This document shows positions 8,340 to 17,084 of a stretch of DNA of 64,000 bases, piece by piece; within the stretch, counting starts at the first letter, position 1; each line of letters opens with the position of its first letter. Under the pieces are notes generated by a model, which was given only the letters and a program-made list of their open reading frames with translations, did no database searches and was not told the DNA's origin. Made by a program: the position numbers and the translations under genes. The stretch spans positions 1,786,001 to 1,850,000 of the forward strand of contig NZ_JAVDWM010000001.1 in the NCBI RefSeq assembly GCF_031457495.1. The letters run 5' to 3'. Origin of the DNA: Sphingopyxis sp. BE259 (GTDB lineage Bacteria > Pseudomonadota > Alphaproteobacteria > Sphingomonadales > Sphingomonadaceae).

Positions 8340-9539
8340 ATGTCTGCGACGATGGAATTTTCCACGCATTACGCCGAAGCGATCCGCGATGACGCGCACC
8401 TGTTCGAAGGGGTGCCAGCCGTCGATGATCATGACGTCATGATGGACCGCTCGCCGCCGGTCGATGTTGCGGCGAACACGCGGCGACTTTGGCACGATTA
8501 TCTGGCGCAATTCGATGTGACGTCGGCGATCCTGACCGTGGCCCTGCCGGGCGCGGGACCGCAACGGCATGCCTTTCTGATCGGGTTCGATCAGATACGC
8601 GGCGATGCAGCAGCAACGCGGCGCCTGCTGGCGATGATGGACGACGTCTGGACGCGGATCGGCGAGCAATCGGTGCATCATTTTCAGTTCTCCGGCGCGC
8701 TGTTTGGTGCGGCACATGGTCCGGCCGACCTGGATGCCGATGGCCCGCTTCACAACGGCATTGCCATCCAGATGAAGCGCGAAGGCAAGGCCATTCGCGC
8801 GCTGTTTTTTCGCGACGGCGGTGCTGCCCATTTCAGCGACAGCGATACCGCGTCGCTGCAATCGATCGCGCCGCTGCTCGCCGAGTCGGCGACCGGGGTC
8901 GCGCAGCTCGCGCAGCAATCGCAACGCTCGGCGATGCTAGAGGGCATGTTCGACCGGGTATCGATGGCGACGGCGCTGTTGTCCGCCGATGGTCAACCGC
9001 TGTTTCTGAACAGTGCCGCGACGGCGTTGGTCGAACAGCGCAAATGGCTGATCCGCGCCGCCGACGGCACGATCGTTGCTGCCAATCCCGCGCAGGCCAA
9101 ACAATTGCGTGAAAGCATCCGCCGTGCCGCCACGGCGGCGCCGGACGCGCCGGTCGAGGATGTCTTCCGGCTCGACTGCCGCGACGGCGAATGGCGTCTG
9201 GCGTATGTCATTTCTGCCAAGTCGCGCACCGGCGACAGCACGACGCGCTGCGCCATGGTGATCATCATGGGACCGGGTAAAGTCGATGCGCCGACCTCGC
9301 TGCTCGAAGCGCTTGGTTTGCTGCCGTCCGAACAGCGCTTTCTGGGCCATTTCCTGAAATCGAGCAGCCTGTGCAACGCGGCGGAGGGATGCGGCCTTTC
9401 GGAAGAGACGGCGCGGACCTATCTCAAGCGCGTCCGCGCCAAACTGGGTGTCCACCGCCAGATGGAGCTTGCCGGATTGATCTCGGGGCTCGTGCTGCCA
9501 CTGCACGCCGCGGATAGTCCTGCCCTCTGGGAGCGTTAA
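8340..9539 (+). CDS. LuxR-type HTH transcriptional regulator with PAS-like sensor region
   Basis: 399 aa from the ATG at 8340, preceded by GGGGG at 8330-8334; an in-frame TTG at 8328 is less likely. The first ~190 residues are an unassigned sensor-like region ending in a coiled stretch (QLAQQSQRSAMLEGMFD). A PAS-like segment follows at ~200-310 ('ATALLSADGQPLFLNSAA'). The C-terminus has a LuxR-type HTH at ~330-390 ('LSEETARTYLKRVRAKLGV'). It is the first gene of the exporter operon, 2 bp before the ABC gene, and diverges from the TolC gene, so it probably controls this secretion locus. The signal is unknown. Confidence 0.8.
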   Translation: MSATMEFSTHYAEAIRDDAHLFEGVPAVDDHDVMMDRSPPVDVAANTRRLWHDYLAQFDVTSAILTVALPGAGPQRHAFLIGFDQIRGDAAATRRLLAMMDDVWTRIGEQSVHHFQFSGALFGAAHGPADLDADGPLHNGIAIQMKREGKAIRALFFRDGGAAHFSDSDTASLQSIAPLLAESATGVAQLAQQSQRSAMLEGMFDRVSMATALLSADGQPLFLNSAATALVEQRKWLIRAADGTIVAANPAQAKQLRESIRRAATAAPDAPVEDVFRLDCRDGEWRLAYVISAKSRTGDSTTRCAMVIIMGPGKVDAPTSLLEALGLLPSEQRFLGHFLKSSSLCNAAEGCGLSEETARTYLKRVRAKLGVHRQMELAGLISGLVLPLHAADSPALWER

Positions 9540-9541
9540 GC

Positions 9542-11338
9542 ATGGCCTGGAACCCCCTCGCGCTTGGGCGGGCGTCTGGCAATTCGGACAATCTGCTCAA
9601 AAACCTGCTGATCCCGCAAAAACCGATCGCGACCCGGCTGATCCTGTTTTCGGCGATCACCAACATGGCGGCGCTCGCCATGTCGCTTTACATGATGCAG
9701 GTCTTTGACCGCGTGTTGACCAGCCAGAGCAAGGATACGCTGTTCTTTCTGTCGCTGGCGATCGCGCTGGTCATCGGACTGGGGTCGATGCTGGACGGAA
9801 TCCGGCAACAGGTCGCCAACCGCGTCGGCACCTGGATGGCACAGCAATTGGGGCCAACGCTGTTGCTGCGCTCGCTGGAACAGCGGCTGATCGCGCCCAA
9901 TATCAAGCTCGAGGCGCTGCGCGAATTAAACCAGGTCAAGAATTTCATCTCGACCCCGACGGTGTTCAGCGTCGTCGACATGCTGTGGGTGCCGCTCTAT
10001 CTGCTGATCGTCTTTTTGCTGCACCCGATATTCGGGCTGATCGCAGCGGTCGGCGCGGCGATGCTGTTCGGGCTGACCTGGTATAACGAGCGTATCACTC
10101 GGACCTCGATCCGCGATTCGCAGGCGCTTGCGACCAGCAACATGCAATATGCCGAGTCGCTGGTTCGCAACAGCGAAGTGATCGACGCGATGGGCATGGG
10201 CAAGGACACCGTTGCGCACTGGCGCGAACGCTATGTCGCCGAAACCGAAGCGGTGGACGGCACCCAGTTTCAGTCGAGCAAGATCCTGGCGTGGATGAAA
10301 TTCGTCCGCAATCTGGTGCAGGTCGCGGTGCTGGGCGTCGGCGCGCTGCTCGTGCTCGATCAACAGCTGACCGGCGGTGCGATGATCGCGGGTTCGATCC
10401 TGATCGCGCGGCTACTCGCGCCGATCGAGGCCGCGATGAGTTATTGGAAACAGTTCGTGCTGGCGCGCGAAAGCCTGCAAAAGCTGTCGCGCTTCTGCGA
10501 CCTTCCGACCCCGCGCCCGTCGCAAATGGCGCTGCCCAAACCGTCGGGCGCGATGGCGATCGAAAATCTGACCTATGCCGCGCCGGGGATGAAAGGCGCC
10601 ATCCTCAAGAATGTCAGCTTTGCGATCCAGCCGGGAACGTCGCTGGCGATCGTCGGGCCGTCGGCGTCGGGCAAGACAACCTTGTCGCGGCTGCTGGTCG
10701 GCGTGCTGAAGCCCCTGTCGGGGCATGTGCGCCTCGACGGCGCCGATACCTTCGACTGGATGCGCAGCGATTTCGGACCGAACGTCGGCTATCTGCCGCA
10801 AGACGTCGAACTGCTGCCGGGATCGATCCGCGAAAATATCGGTCGCTTTCGCCCCGACGCCCGCGACGCCGACGTGATCGCAGCGGCGAAGCTGGCCGAT
10901 TGCCACGAAATGATCCTGCACCTCAACGGCGGCTATGACTGTGTGCTCACCGACGGCGGGCATCAATTGTCGGGCGGCCAGCGCCAGCGCATCGGGCTGG
11001 CCCGGGCGCTGTTCGGGCTGCCGCCGCTGATCGTGCTCGATGAACCCAATGCCAGCCTTGATGCGCGCGGCGATGCCGCGCTGCTGGCGACGATCAAGAA
11101 GCTGAAGGCCTTGAACATGACGACGATCATCGTGTCGCACCGCGCCAACCTGCTCGAACTGGCGGATAAAATCTTGCTGATGATGGACGGTCAGGTGGCC
11201 AAATTCGGCGATGCGCGGACGGTGGTCGAGGAAATGGCCGGCAAGCGGCGGGCAATCCCGACGGGTGAGGGCGCGCCCCCGGGCGGCGGTGCCAAGCCGA
11301 ACCCGGCGATGTTCAAGCAAGGGGGGATGGACGCATGA
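9542..11338 (+). CDS. Type I secretion ABC transporter, permease plus ATPase (PrtD-type)
   Basis: 598 aa. The N-terminal half has about six transmembrane helices (for example 'DTLFFLSLAIALVIGLGSML'). The C-terminal half is an ABC ATPase: Walker A 'GPSASGKTT' near residue 373, signature 'LSGGQRQRIGLARALF', Walker B 'LIVLDEP', and the switch His in 'TTIIVSHR'. No N-terminal C39 or C39-like peptidase domain is present, which fits the PrtD/LapB-less class that exports substrates with uncleaved C-terminal signals. The gene starts 2 bp after the regulator stop and overlaps the next gene by 4 bp, so it is in an operon. Likely substrates are the nearby RTX protein and adhesin. Confidence 0.95.
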   Translation: MAWNPLALGRASGNSDNLLKNLLIPQKPIATRLILFSAITNMAALAMSLYMMQVFDRVLTSQSKDTLFFLSLAIALVIGLGSMLDGIRQQVANRVGTWMAQQLGPTLLLRSLEQRLIAPNIKLEALRELNQVKNFISTPTVFSVVDMLWVPLYLLIVFLLHPIFGLIAAVGAAMLFGLTWYNERITRTSIRDSQALATSNMQYAESLVRNSEVIDAMGMGKDTVAHWRERYVAETEAVDGTQFQSSKILAWMKFVRNLVQVAVLGVGALLVLDQQLTGGAMIAGSILIARLLAPIEAAMSYWKQFVLARESLQKLSRFCDLPTPRPSQMALPKPSGAMAIENLTYAAPGMKGAILKNVSFAIQPGTSLAIVGPSASGKTTLSRLLVGVLKPLSGHVRLDGADTFDWMRSDFGPNVGYLPQDVELLPGSIRENIGRFRPDARDADVIAAAKLADCHEMILHLNGGYDCVLTDGGHQLSGGQRQRIGLARALFGLPPLIVLDEPNASLDARGDAALLATIKKLKALNMTTIIVSHRANLLELADKILLMMDGQVAKFGDARTVVEEMAGKRRAIPTGEGAPPGGGAKPNPAMFKQGGMDA

Positions 11339-12699
11339 ACATTCCCTTTCGCCTGGGCGAGGACGGTGAACCGGTCCGCCTGGCGCTCCCGGCCCCCGAC
11401 GACGGTCTTGATGGCCCCAAAGTGGGCCGGTCATTCCGGCTGGCGCTGATTTCGATCGGCCTGTTCATTCTGGCCTTTGCCATCTGGAGCTGGGCGGCGC
11501 CGCTCAACAGCGCTGCGATCGCCAGCGGGTTTCTGGAAGCCGCGGGGGGCGGCCGCCGCACCGTCCAGCATCTGGAGGGCGGCATCGTGCGCCGTTTCCT
11601 GGTCAAGGAAGGGCAGGAGGTGCGTGCCGGCGAGCCGCTGGTGCTGTTCGATGCGACGCAGAATGACGCCGCGGATGCGGCGATGCGGTCCAGCTTTTAT
11701 GGCTTGCTGGCCCAGGATGCGCGGCTGACCGCCGAACGTCTCGGCCTGCCCGCCGTTCGCTATCCGGCCGAGTTGCTCGCGGCGGGCAGCGATCCAGAGG
11801 TCAAGGAAATCATCGCCGCCTCCAACGCCGAATTCGCGTCGCGGCGGCGCGGGCTGTCGGAACAGGCTCAGATCCTGGACCAGCGGATTGGTCAGTCGAA
11901 CGCCGACATCCGCAGTTCGGGCGCCCAGATCGCGGCGCTGACCGATCAGGCGAAACTGCTCGACGACGAACAGATGGGCGTCGACATGCTGGTCGATGAA
12001 GGGCTTGAGCGCAAATCGCGGTTGCTGGCGTTGCAACGGCAAAAGGCGCTGGTCGATGGCGAGCGCGGCAAGCTGACCAACAATCTCGACCGGCTGCGCG
12101 ACACGATTGGCGAGACGCGCGCCCAGATGGTGTCGCTACGCGGGCAGATGGTGCTCGAAGCGGCGGGCCAGCAGCGCCAGGTGCAGTTGCAGATTGCCGA
12201 AATCCGCGAAAAGCTGAAAGTCAGCGGCGACATTCGGGCGCGGCAACAGGTGATCGCGCCGATCGATGGCCGCGTCGCCAATCTGCGGCTGATTACCCCG
12301 GGCGGCGTCATCGGGGCCGGGCAGCCGATCCTCGACATCGTCCCGACTTCGGAAAAGATCGTCGTGTCGGCGCGGCTGCGGCCGATCGACATCGACATGG
12401 TGCATTCGGGTCTGAAGGCAGAGATCAAGCTCACGCCATATAAGGCGCGGGTGATCCCCAATCTGCTCGGAACGGTCAAAGAGGTCAGCCCCGATGCGAT
12501 CTACGACAAGGACGCGCAGCAAATCTATTACAAGGTGATCGTCGAGATTTCGGCCGAACAGTTAAAGAAATACCCTGATGTTCGACTGATGTCGGGGATG
12601 CCGGCCGAAGTTTACATCGATCTTGGATCGAGTTCATTGATGCAATATTTGTTCCAGCCGATGATCGACAGTTTCAATCGATCTTTCCGGGAAGGGTGA
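11335..12699 (+). CDS. HlyD-family type I secretion periplasmic adaptor
   Basis: 454 aa, with a start overlapping the ABC gene stop (ATGA). One transmembrane helix lies near residues 35-58 ('LALISIGLFILAFAIWSW'). A split lipoyl/barrel-sandwich motif follows ('TVQHLEGGIVRRFLVKEGQ' and 'IDGRVANLRLITPGGVIG') around a long coiled-coil hairpin, then the beta-barrel region ('VSARLRPIDIDMVHSGLKAE'). Adaptors of this family join the inner-membrane ABC pump to a TolC channel. It overlaps the next gene by 4 bp (GTGA), which suggests translational coupling. Confidence 0.95.
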   Translation: MNIPFRLGEDGEPVRLALPAPDDGLDGPKVGRSFRLALISIGLFILAFAIWSWAAPLNSAAIASGFLEAAGGGRRTVQHLEGGIVRRFLVKEGQEVRAGEPLVLFDATQNDAADAAMRSSFYGLLAQDARLTAERLGLPAVRYPAELLAAGSDPEVKEIIAASNAEFASRRRGLSEQAQILDQRIGQSNADIRSSGAQIAALTDQAKLLDDEQMGVDMLVDEGLERKSRLLALQRQKALVDGERGKLTNNLDRLRDTIGETRAQMVSLRGQMVLEAAGQQRQVQLQIAEIREKLKVSGDIRARQQVIAPIDGRVANLRLITPGGVIGAGQPILDIVPTSEKIVVSARLRPIDIDMVHSGLKAEIKLTPYKARVIPNLLGTVKEVSPDAIYDKDAQQIYYKVIVEISAEQLKKYPDVRLMSGMPAEVYIDLGSSSLMQYLFQPMIDSFNRSFREG

Positions 12700-15005
12700 C
12701 CTCGGCGCGGATCTTGCTGGGGCAAGCACCGGGGGTCGGTCGGGACGAAAGGGGAAGAGGGTTGTCGGGATACGGAATCATGTTCCGGGGCGTCCACCAG
12801 GCGGTGCAGGGCACCGCGCTGGGCGTTGCGGTCATGTTCGGTATCGGCGAGACGACCCCGCTGTATGCGCGCGAGCCCGCGATCCTTCAGTCGGCGCCGC
12901 ATCCGGTGCTGCGCCAGTCCACCGCCATGGCGCGGGTGCTGGTGCTGAGCGAGGGGCCGCCGCGCGATCGGGATCTGCCGGTCACCGCGACCATGGCGCG
13001 CACCGCTGGATCGGACGGTCCGTTCGCGGCGGTGCCGATCGTCTCCGAAACGGGTAAGACGGATTGGCCCGTTGCGCGTCCGGTTGCCGAACAGGATGCC
13101 CAACTGCGCGCCGCGCCGGTCGTCGATTGGGACGCGCCTTTGCCGTCGCCGCTGGCCGCGACGCCGAAGGCCGATGCCGTCGATACGGCGTCGCCTCCAG
13201 CGTCCGCACCCGAAGCATCGCATGCGGTCGCGGCACACCGGCCATTCCCCGCGTTCGTTGCCGATGTTTCCGCTGCACATTGGTTCGACGATCGCGGCGC
13301 GCAGCGGCAGTCGTTGATCGCGCGCAGTGCCGACGGATCGGAAAGCGGGCAATGGGGCTGTCACGACTGCCGGGACGCCGGCGGCAAAGCCGCAAGCCGC
13401 AAGCGCCCGCCGCTCGCGATACCGTCGGCCGGCGGCGTGGCCAGCGCCAAGGCGACAAAGCGCAGCGGTGCACCGCGCGCCACGGCAAAGTCGGTGCCGG
13501 TGCGACTGGAGCCGCTATTCTCGGCACGCTTTCCGCCGTCGGCGCCGATCACTACGTTCGACGCGCCGGCGCTGCCGACCGACATGGTTCATCTTGCCTG
13601 CGTCGTGGCGGCGCAGAACCGCATGGGGCCGCCGTGCTTCGCGGTGGGCGGCGCGATACGAACCAGCCGCAAAGCGCGGGCCGCGATGAGCCGGTTTCCG
13701 GCGTTCGATCCCGATGTCTCGACCGCGCCCTGGCTCGGCGATACAGGGTCACGCCGCGCCGCGCTGGCCATGCGGCCCGATGCCTCGAAATTGGGCGAGC
13801 CAGCGGGCGATCGTGAAGGCGCAGGCGAGGGTGACGCCGAGGCGGTGCCCGACATCGCGACCGGCATCGACGGCGCCGATGGTCAGGCGAACGAAACCGA
13901 CCTGCTGGCGATCAAGACGCTGCCGCGCGGCGGGCTGGCGTTTTCGGGCGGCTATTCGTCGCTCGAAGGCCCGATCGGAACGGTCAAGATCGCGCGCACC
14001 AACATCGGCGCGCCGGGGCGCGACATCACCGCTTCGGTGCGCTATTCGAAAATCCAGCGCCTGGCCGAATTTGGCGTCGCCGACGCCAACTTCATGGGTA
14101 GCAAGCTGTCGGTCGCACCGACCTTTTTCTATTCTCGCTCGACCGCTGTCGGTTTCGACGAGCAGGAAAAATCCTCGGTCTTTCGCCAGACGGCGCGCGG
14201 GGTGAACCTCTATCTTGGCAAGCCGATCGGGCGGGGTTTGCGCGTTGCGGCCAACTACCGTTATTCCGACGAGGATTTCCTGATCCGGCAAAAGAACGCC
14301 CAGTGCGACGTCGGCCTTCACGGCAGCCCCTTTTGCAATGCGCTTGGCCAATCGACCAGTTCGGTGGTCAGCGTCTCGCTCAGTCTCGACCGCCGCAACA
14401 GCACCGTCGATCCGACGCGCGGGTTCCAGCTGCGGGTGACGCAGGACCTCGCCGGGCCAGGCGGCACAACGCGCTACGCGCGGACGCGCGTCGGCGGCAC
14501 ATTTCATCATCGGCTGAGTGGCAATTTCGACGTCTCGCTGGGTGTCGAGGGCGGGCTGATGAAGCCGATCGGTGGCCGCGAGATTCCGCTGTTCGATCGC
14601 TTTTACATCGGCGGCAACAGCATGCGCGGTTTCGACCTGCGCGGTATCGGTCCGAAAGTGGTGCCGTTGACGGCCCCTGCGGGTCTGACGACGGCGGTCG
14701 GCGGCCGCGCCTATTATGTCGGGCGGTTGGAAGTATCGTTTCGGCTGGAAGGCGCGATGGACAGATTCGGCGTGTCGCCCAGCCTGTTCGTCGATGCCGG
14801 GTCGGTCTTTGGCGCCTCGAAAGCCGAGCTGTTGCCGGGCGAGCGGCTGATCGGCAATTCGGCGAAGCCGCGGGTCGCGGTCGGCCTTGGGCTGGCGTTC
14901 AACGCCGGCCCCGGCAAGCTGCGGTTCAATCTGGCGAAACCGGTCGTGCGGCAAGAGGGTGATCGATCGAAGACATTCTCGATCGCCTTGGGGACCGCCT
15001 TTTAG
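12696..15005 (+). CDS. BamA/Omp85-like beta-barrel protein with disordered N-terminus, no POTRA seen
   Basis: 769 aa from the GTG at 12696 (overlapping hlyD). In-frame alternatives are a TTG at 12762 next to GGGGAAGAGG and an ATG at 12780 that opens a signal-peptide-like stretch ending 'TPLYA'; the ATG would give 741 aa. Residues ~40-400 are Pro/Ala/Arg-rich, probably disordered, and contain a duplicated ~35-residue motif. From about residue 403 the sequence matches an Omp85 barrel: 'GGYSSLEG', 'GGNSMRGFDLRGIGP' (the RGF motif), 'LFVDAGSVFG', and a terminal aromatic Phe. No POTRA repeats are recognisable. It is last in the type I operon, so a role in surface display or insertion is inferred only. 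Confidence 0.75.
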   Translation: MTSARILLGQAPGVGRDERGRGLSGYGIMFRGVHQAVQGTALGVAVMFGIGETTPLYAREPAILQSAPHPVLRQSTAMARVLVLSEGPPRDRDLPVTATMARTAGSDGPFAAVPIVSETGKTDWPVARPVAEQDAQLRAAPVVDWDAPLPSPLAATPKADAVDTASPPASAPEASHAVAAHRPFPAFVADVSAAHWFDDRGAQRQSLIARSADGSESGQWGCHDCRDAGGKAASRKRPPLAIPSAGGVASAKATKRSGAPRATAKSVPVRLEPLFSARFPPSAPITTFDAPALPTDMVHLACVVAAQNRMGPPCFAVGGAIRTSRKARAAMSRFPAFDPDVSTAPWLGDTGSRRAALAMRPDASKLGEPAGDREGAGEGDAEAVPDIATGIDGADGQANETDLLAIKTLPRGGLAFSGGYSSLEGPIGTVKIARTNIGAPGRDITASVRYSKIQRLAEFGVADANFMGSKLSVAPTFFYSRSTAVGFDEQEKSSVFRQTARGVNLYLGKPIGRGLRVAANYRYSDEDFLIRQKNAQCDVGLHGSPFCNALGQSTSSVVSVSLSLDRRNSTVDPTRGFQLRVTQDLAGPGGTTRYARTRVGGTFHHRLSGNFDVSLGVEGGLMKPIGGREIPLFDRFYIGGNSMRGFDLRGIGPKVVPLTAPAGLTTAVGGRAYYVGRLEVSFRLEGAMDRFGVSPSLFVDAGSVFGASKAELLPGERLIGNSAKPRVAVGLGLAFNAGPGKLRFNLAKPVVRQEGDRSKTFSIALGTAF
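13240..13347 (+). repeat. First copy of duplicated ~35-residue motif in BamA-like protein
   Basis: The encoded peptide begins 'FPAFVADVSAAHWFDDRG'. It shares about half its residues with the copy at 13687-13800: FPAF, DVS, W, D, G, R, L, R at the same spacing. Confidence 0.6.
13687..13800 (+). repeat. Second copy of duplicated ~35-residue motif in BamA-like protein
   Basis: The encoded peptide begins 'FPAFDPDVSTAPWLGDTG', co-linear with the copy at 13240-13347. It lies ~70 residues before the start of the beta-barrel. Confidence 0.6.
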
Positions 15006-15149
15006 CGTCGATTTCCAAGACCGCGGACCGGCACTTGTGCGATCGCGGGACAGTCGCCCTTTTCACGTGTCCCCATCAGGGAATGACGGAAAACTGCGAT
15101 TTACGGCATGTCTGCATCGATAGTGGCGCGGTGTTTGAGGGGGGCGTCA

Positions 15150-15254
15150 ATGGATGCGAATGCCATCGGAGAAAAGGACGTCATATCAAGGCGAGCTTGT
15201 CTTGGCGCGGCGTTGATCAGCCGGTCGCCGTTCCGCTGGGCGCGACGGCGATGA
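15150..15254 (+). CDS. Possible 34-residue leader peptide before HTH regulator
   Basis: An ATG at 15150 follows a strong GAGGGGGG site. The frame encodes MDANAIGEKDVISRRACLGA and a further 14 mostly basic residues. Its TGA (15252-15254) overlaps the regulator ATG (15251) as ATGA. This layout fits a translated, coupled leader. The peptide is not recognised and could be spurious, but the regulator has no comparable ribosome site of its own. Confidence 0.4.
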   Translation: MDANAIGEKDVISRRACLGAALISRSPFRWARRR

Positions 15255-15667
15255 GCGCCTCGGCCCACCCCATCGAATATGAAATGGTCGAACCCTTGCC
15301 GACGCGGCTGCGCCGGTTTCGCGAGCAATGCGGGATCAGCCGGTCGGAACTCGCGATGCGAACGGGGCTGAGCCGTCCGACGATCTGGGCCTGGGAGTCG
15401 GGCAAGACCCAGCCGCGGCTCAGCAATCTGCGGGTGCTGGCGAGCGTGCTGGGCATCTCGCAACTCGAGCTTGTTGGCGGTCTCGAGGCAGCGGTTCCCG
15501 ATGACGATCTGGACGTGATGATTTCGACCGACTGGCAACATGGCGAGATTCCTGCCGGCCTGGCCAATCCGCAGCGGCTGAGCATCATGATCTATGCCGC
15601 AAAGCTGAGCATTGCGGCGCTCGCCGGGATCAAGGCGCAGAATGTAAAGATCTCGATCGAACTCTGA
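15251..15667 (+). CDS. XRE-family HTH transcriptional regulator
   Basis: 138 aa from the ATG at 15251. The frame is open further upstream, but that stretch is Cys/His-rich and not protein-like. Residues ~15-70 form a Cro/CI-type HTH ('LRRFREQCGISRSELAMRTGLSRPTIWAWESGKTQPRL' region, in part). The C-terminus is a short helix-rich segment ('MIYAAKLSIAALAG') with no known sensor domain. It lies downstream of the secretion operon and converges on the oxygenase gene. Target genes are unknown; control of the neighbouring secretion locus is possible. Confidence 0.75.
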   Translation: MSASAHPIEYEMVEPLPTRLRRFREQCGISRSELAMRTGLSRPTIWAWESGKTQPRLSNLRVLASVLGISQLELVGGLEAAVPDDDLDVMISTDWQHGEIPAGLANPQRLSIMIYAAKLSIAALAGIKAQNVKISIEL

Positions 15668-15695
15668 CCGGGCGCGCCCGAGTTTGGCCCCGGCG

Positions 15696-16802
15696 CTATT
15701 GCCGGTAGGCGCCGACGCCTTCGCCCAGATATTGATTATTTTCTTCGCGCTGCGCCGCGGCGGCATCGTCATACAGAAATGGCAGAAATGCATAGCGCCG
15801 TCCGCGGGTGACCGGCGTCGCCTCGTGCAGCAGCCCGCAGCCAAAGACGATCGCACCGCCGGGGGCAGGGCGATAGGTCCGCGTGCCATATTCAGGGAAA
15901 CGCAACTCGCCACCGTCGAAATCATCGTTGAGGTTGATCGTCACCGCAAAGCGGCGGTGTGCCGTGCCCATCGTCGTATTGTCGCGGTGGGCGCGAAAAT
16001 GACCCGCGACCGATGCGTCATAACAGGCAACGATGTAGCGTTCCATGCGGGTCGCGTCGAAGTTGAAAGCGCGCTGGATCACCGGGCGCAGGCAATGGTT
16101 CACCCGCGCGCTGAGCGCGCGGCAAAAGTCCTGATCCTTGATCGTGACATCGGACCGGCGCTTGTGGCCATGATCGATGATCGACACTGTCTTGCCATCG
16201 ACTTCGCGCATGAAGCCCGAATCCTGGCCGCCCTCGGCATCGTATAGCGCGATCAGTTTCTGGCAGGTTGCGCGGTCGAAGACGCGCGGCACCGACAGCA
16301 CCGGCGCCCAGTCCTCGGGCTTGCCCTCTTCGGCCAGGCGATCGATCAGCGCGAGAGCTTTGTTGGCGTCGGGCAAGTGATAGCGGCCCGCGACGCGCAA
16401 CTGCCGGTCGAGGACGATGATATAGGGCTCGTAATGATTGCTGCTCGCGCTGCAAGCGCCATAAGCGTCGCTGACCGCGCGGTCGCGGTCGAGGATGTAG
16501 CGTATCCCGGGGGTGCGGGTTTTGACCCGCCCCGCCGTTTCGTCGGCGGGGTCGACGGTAACGCCGAAAAAACAGCTGCGGCTGTCGTCGAACCGGTCGG
16601 TATCCGCCATCAATATCTTGTGCGCCGCCGCGACCGCATCACTTGCCGCCGATCCCATAAAGAACAGCACAACGGCGCGTCCGGCAACCGTGTGAAAAGT
16701 ATATTGCGGGTTGACGTCCAGAACATGCGCCTTGAACCACGGCGCCGCCGATCCGACGACCGGCTTCGGGATTGAATCGACACTCGTCAGCAATTGATTC
16801 AT
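15696..16802 (-). CDS. Redoxin-like / prolyl-4-hydroxylase-type 2OG-Fe(II) oxygenase fusion
   Basis: 368 aa. Residues ~10-165 have a peroxiredoxin/thioredoxin-like fold ('VVGSAAPWFKAHVLD', 'VVLFFMGSAASDA', 'IIVLDRQLRVAGRYHL'), but the usual active-site Cys is replaced at the 'GSAASDA' position. Residues ~180-355 are a P4H-type double-stranded beta-helix with Fe ligands in 'HFRAHRD' (HxD) and the distal His of 'GCGLLHEATPV', plus a 2OG-binding Arg in 'TRGRRYAF'. The hydroxylation substrate is unknown. It is convergent with the HTH regulator, 28 bp apart. Confidence 0.85.
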   Translation of the reverse strand: MNQLLTSVDSIPKPVVGSAAPWFKAHVLDVNPQYTFHTVAGRAVVLFFMGSAASDAVAAAHKILMADTDRFDDSRSCFFGVTVDPADETAGRVKTRTPGIRYILDRDRAVSDAYGACSASSNHYEPYIIVLDRQLRVAGRYHLPDANKALALIDRLAEEGKPEDWAPVLSVPRVFDRATCQKLIALYDAEGGQDSGFMREVDGKTVSIIDHGHKRRSDVTIKDQDFCRALSARVNHCLRPVIQRAFNFDATRMERYIVACYDASVAGHFRAHRDNTTMGTAHRRFAVTINLNDDFDGGELRFPEYGTRTYRPAPGGAIVFGCGLLHEATPVTRGRRYAFLPFLYDDAAAAQREENNQYLGEGVGAYRQ

Positions 16803-17084
16803 GATTTGCCCCCGCCCCCGCGTGATGCTTTGCGTTTTTTAGCATCGCGAGCAACGGCATACAAGCACGCACAGGCGGTTGTGGGCTGACCGAAATCAGG
16901 ACAGCAGCTGGTTGACCGGCAGGCGCACTAGGTCATCGCATCATTCGCCAGGGGATTGCAAAACAGTCGGAAATATCGTCCACCGCGGATGGTCAGACGG
17001 TGCCGTGCCTGCAAAGGTTGCACATCGCGGACATTATGGCCTCGCGCGTCGCGAGCGCGGACGCGCTGCCTTTGTGGGGGACGG

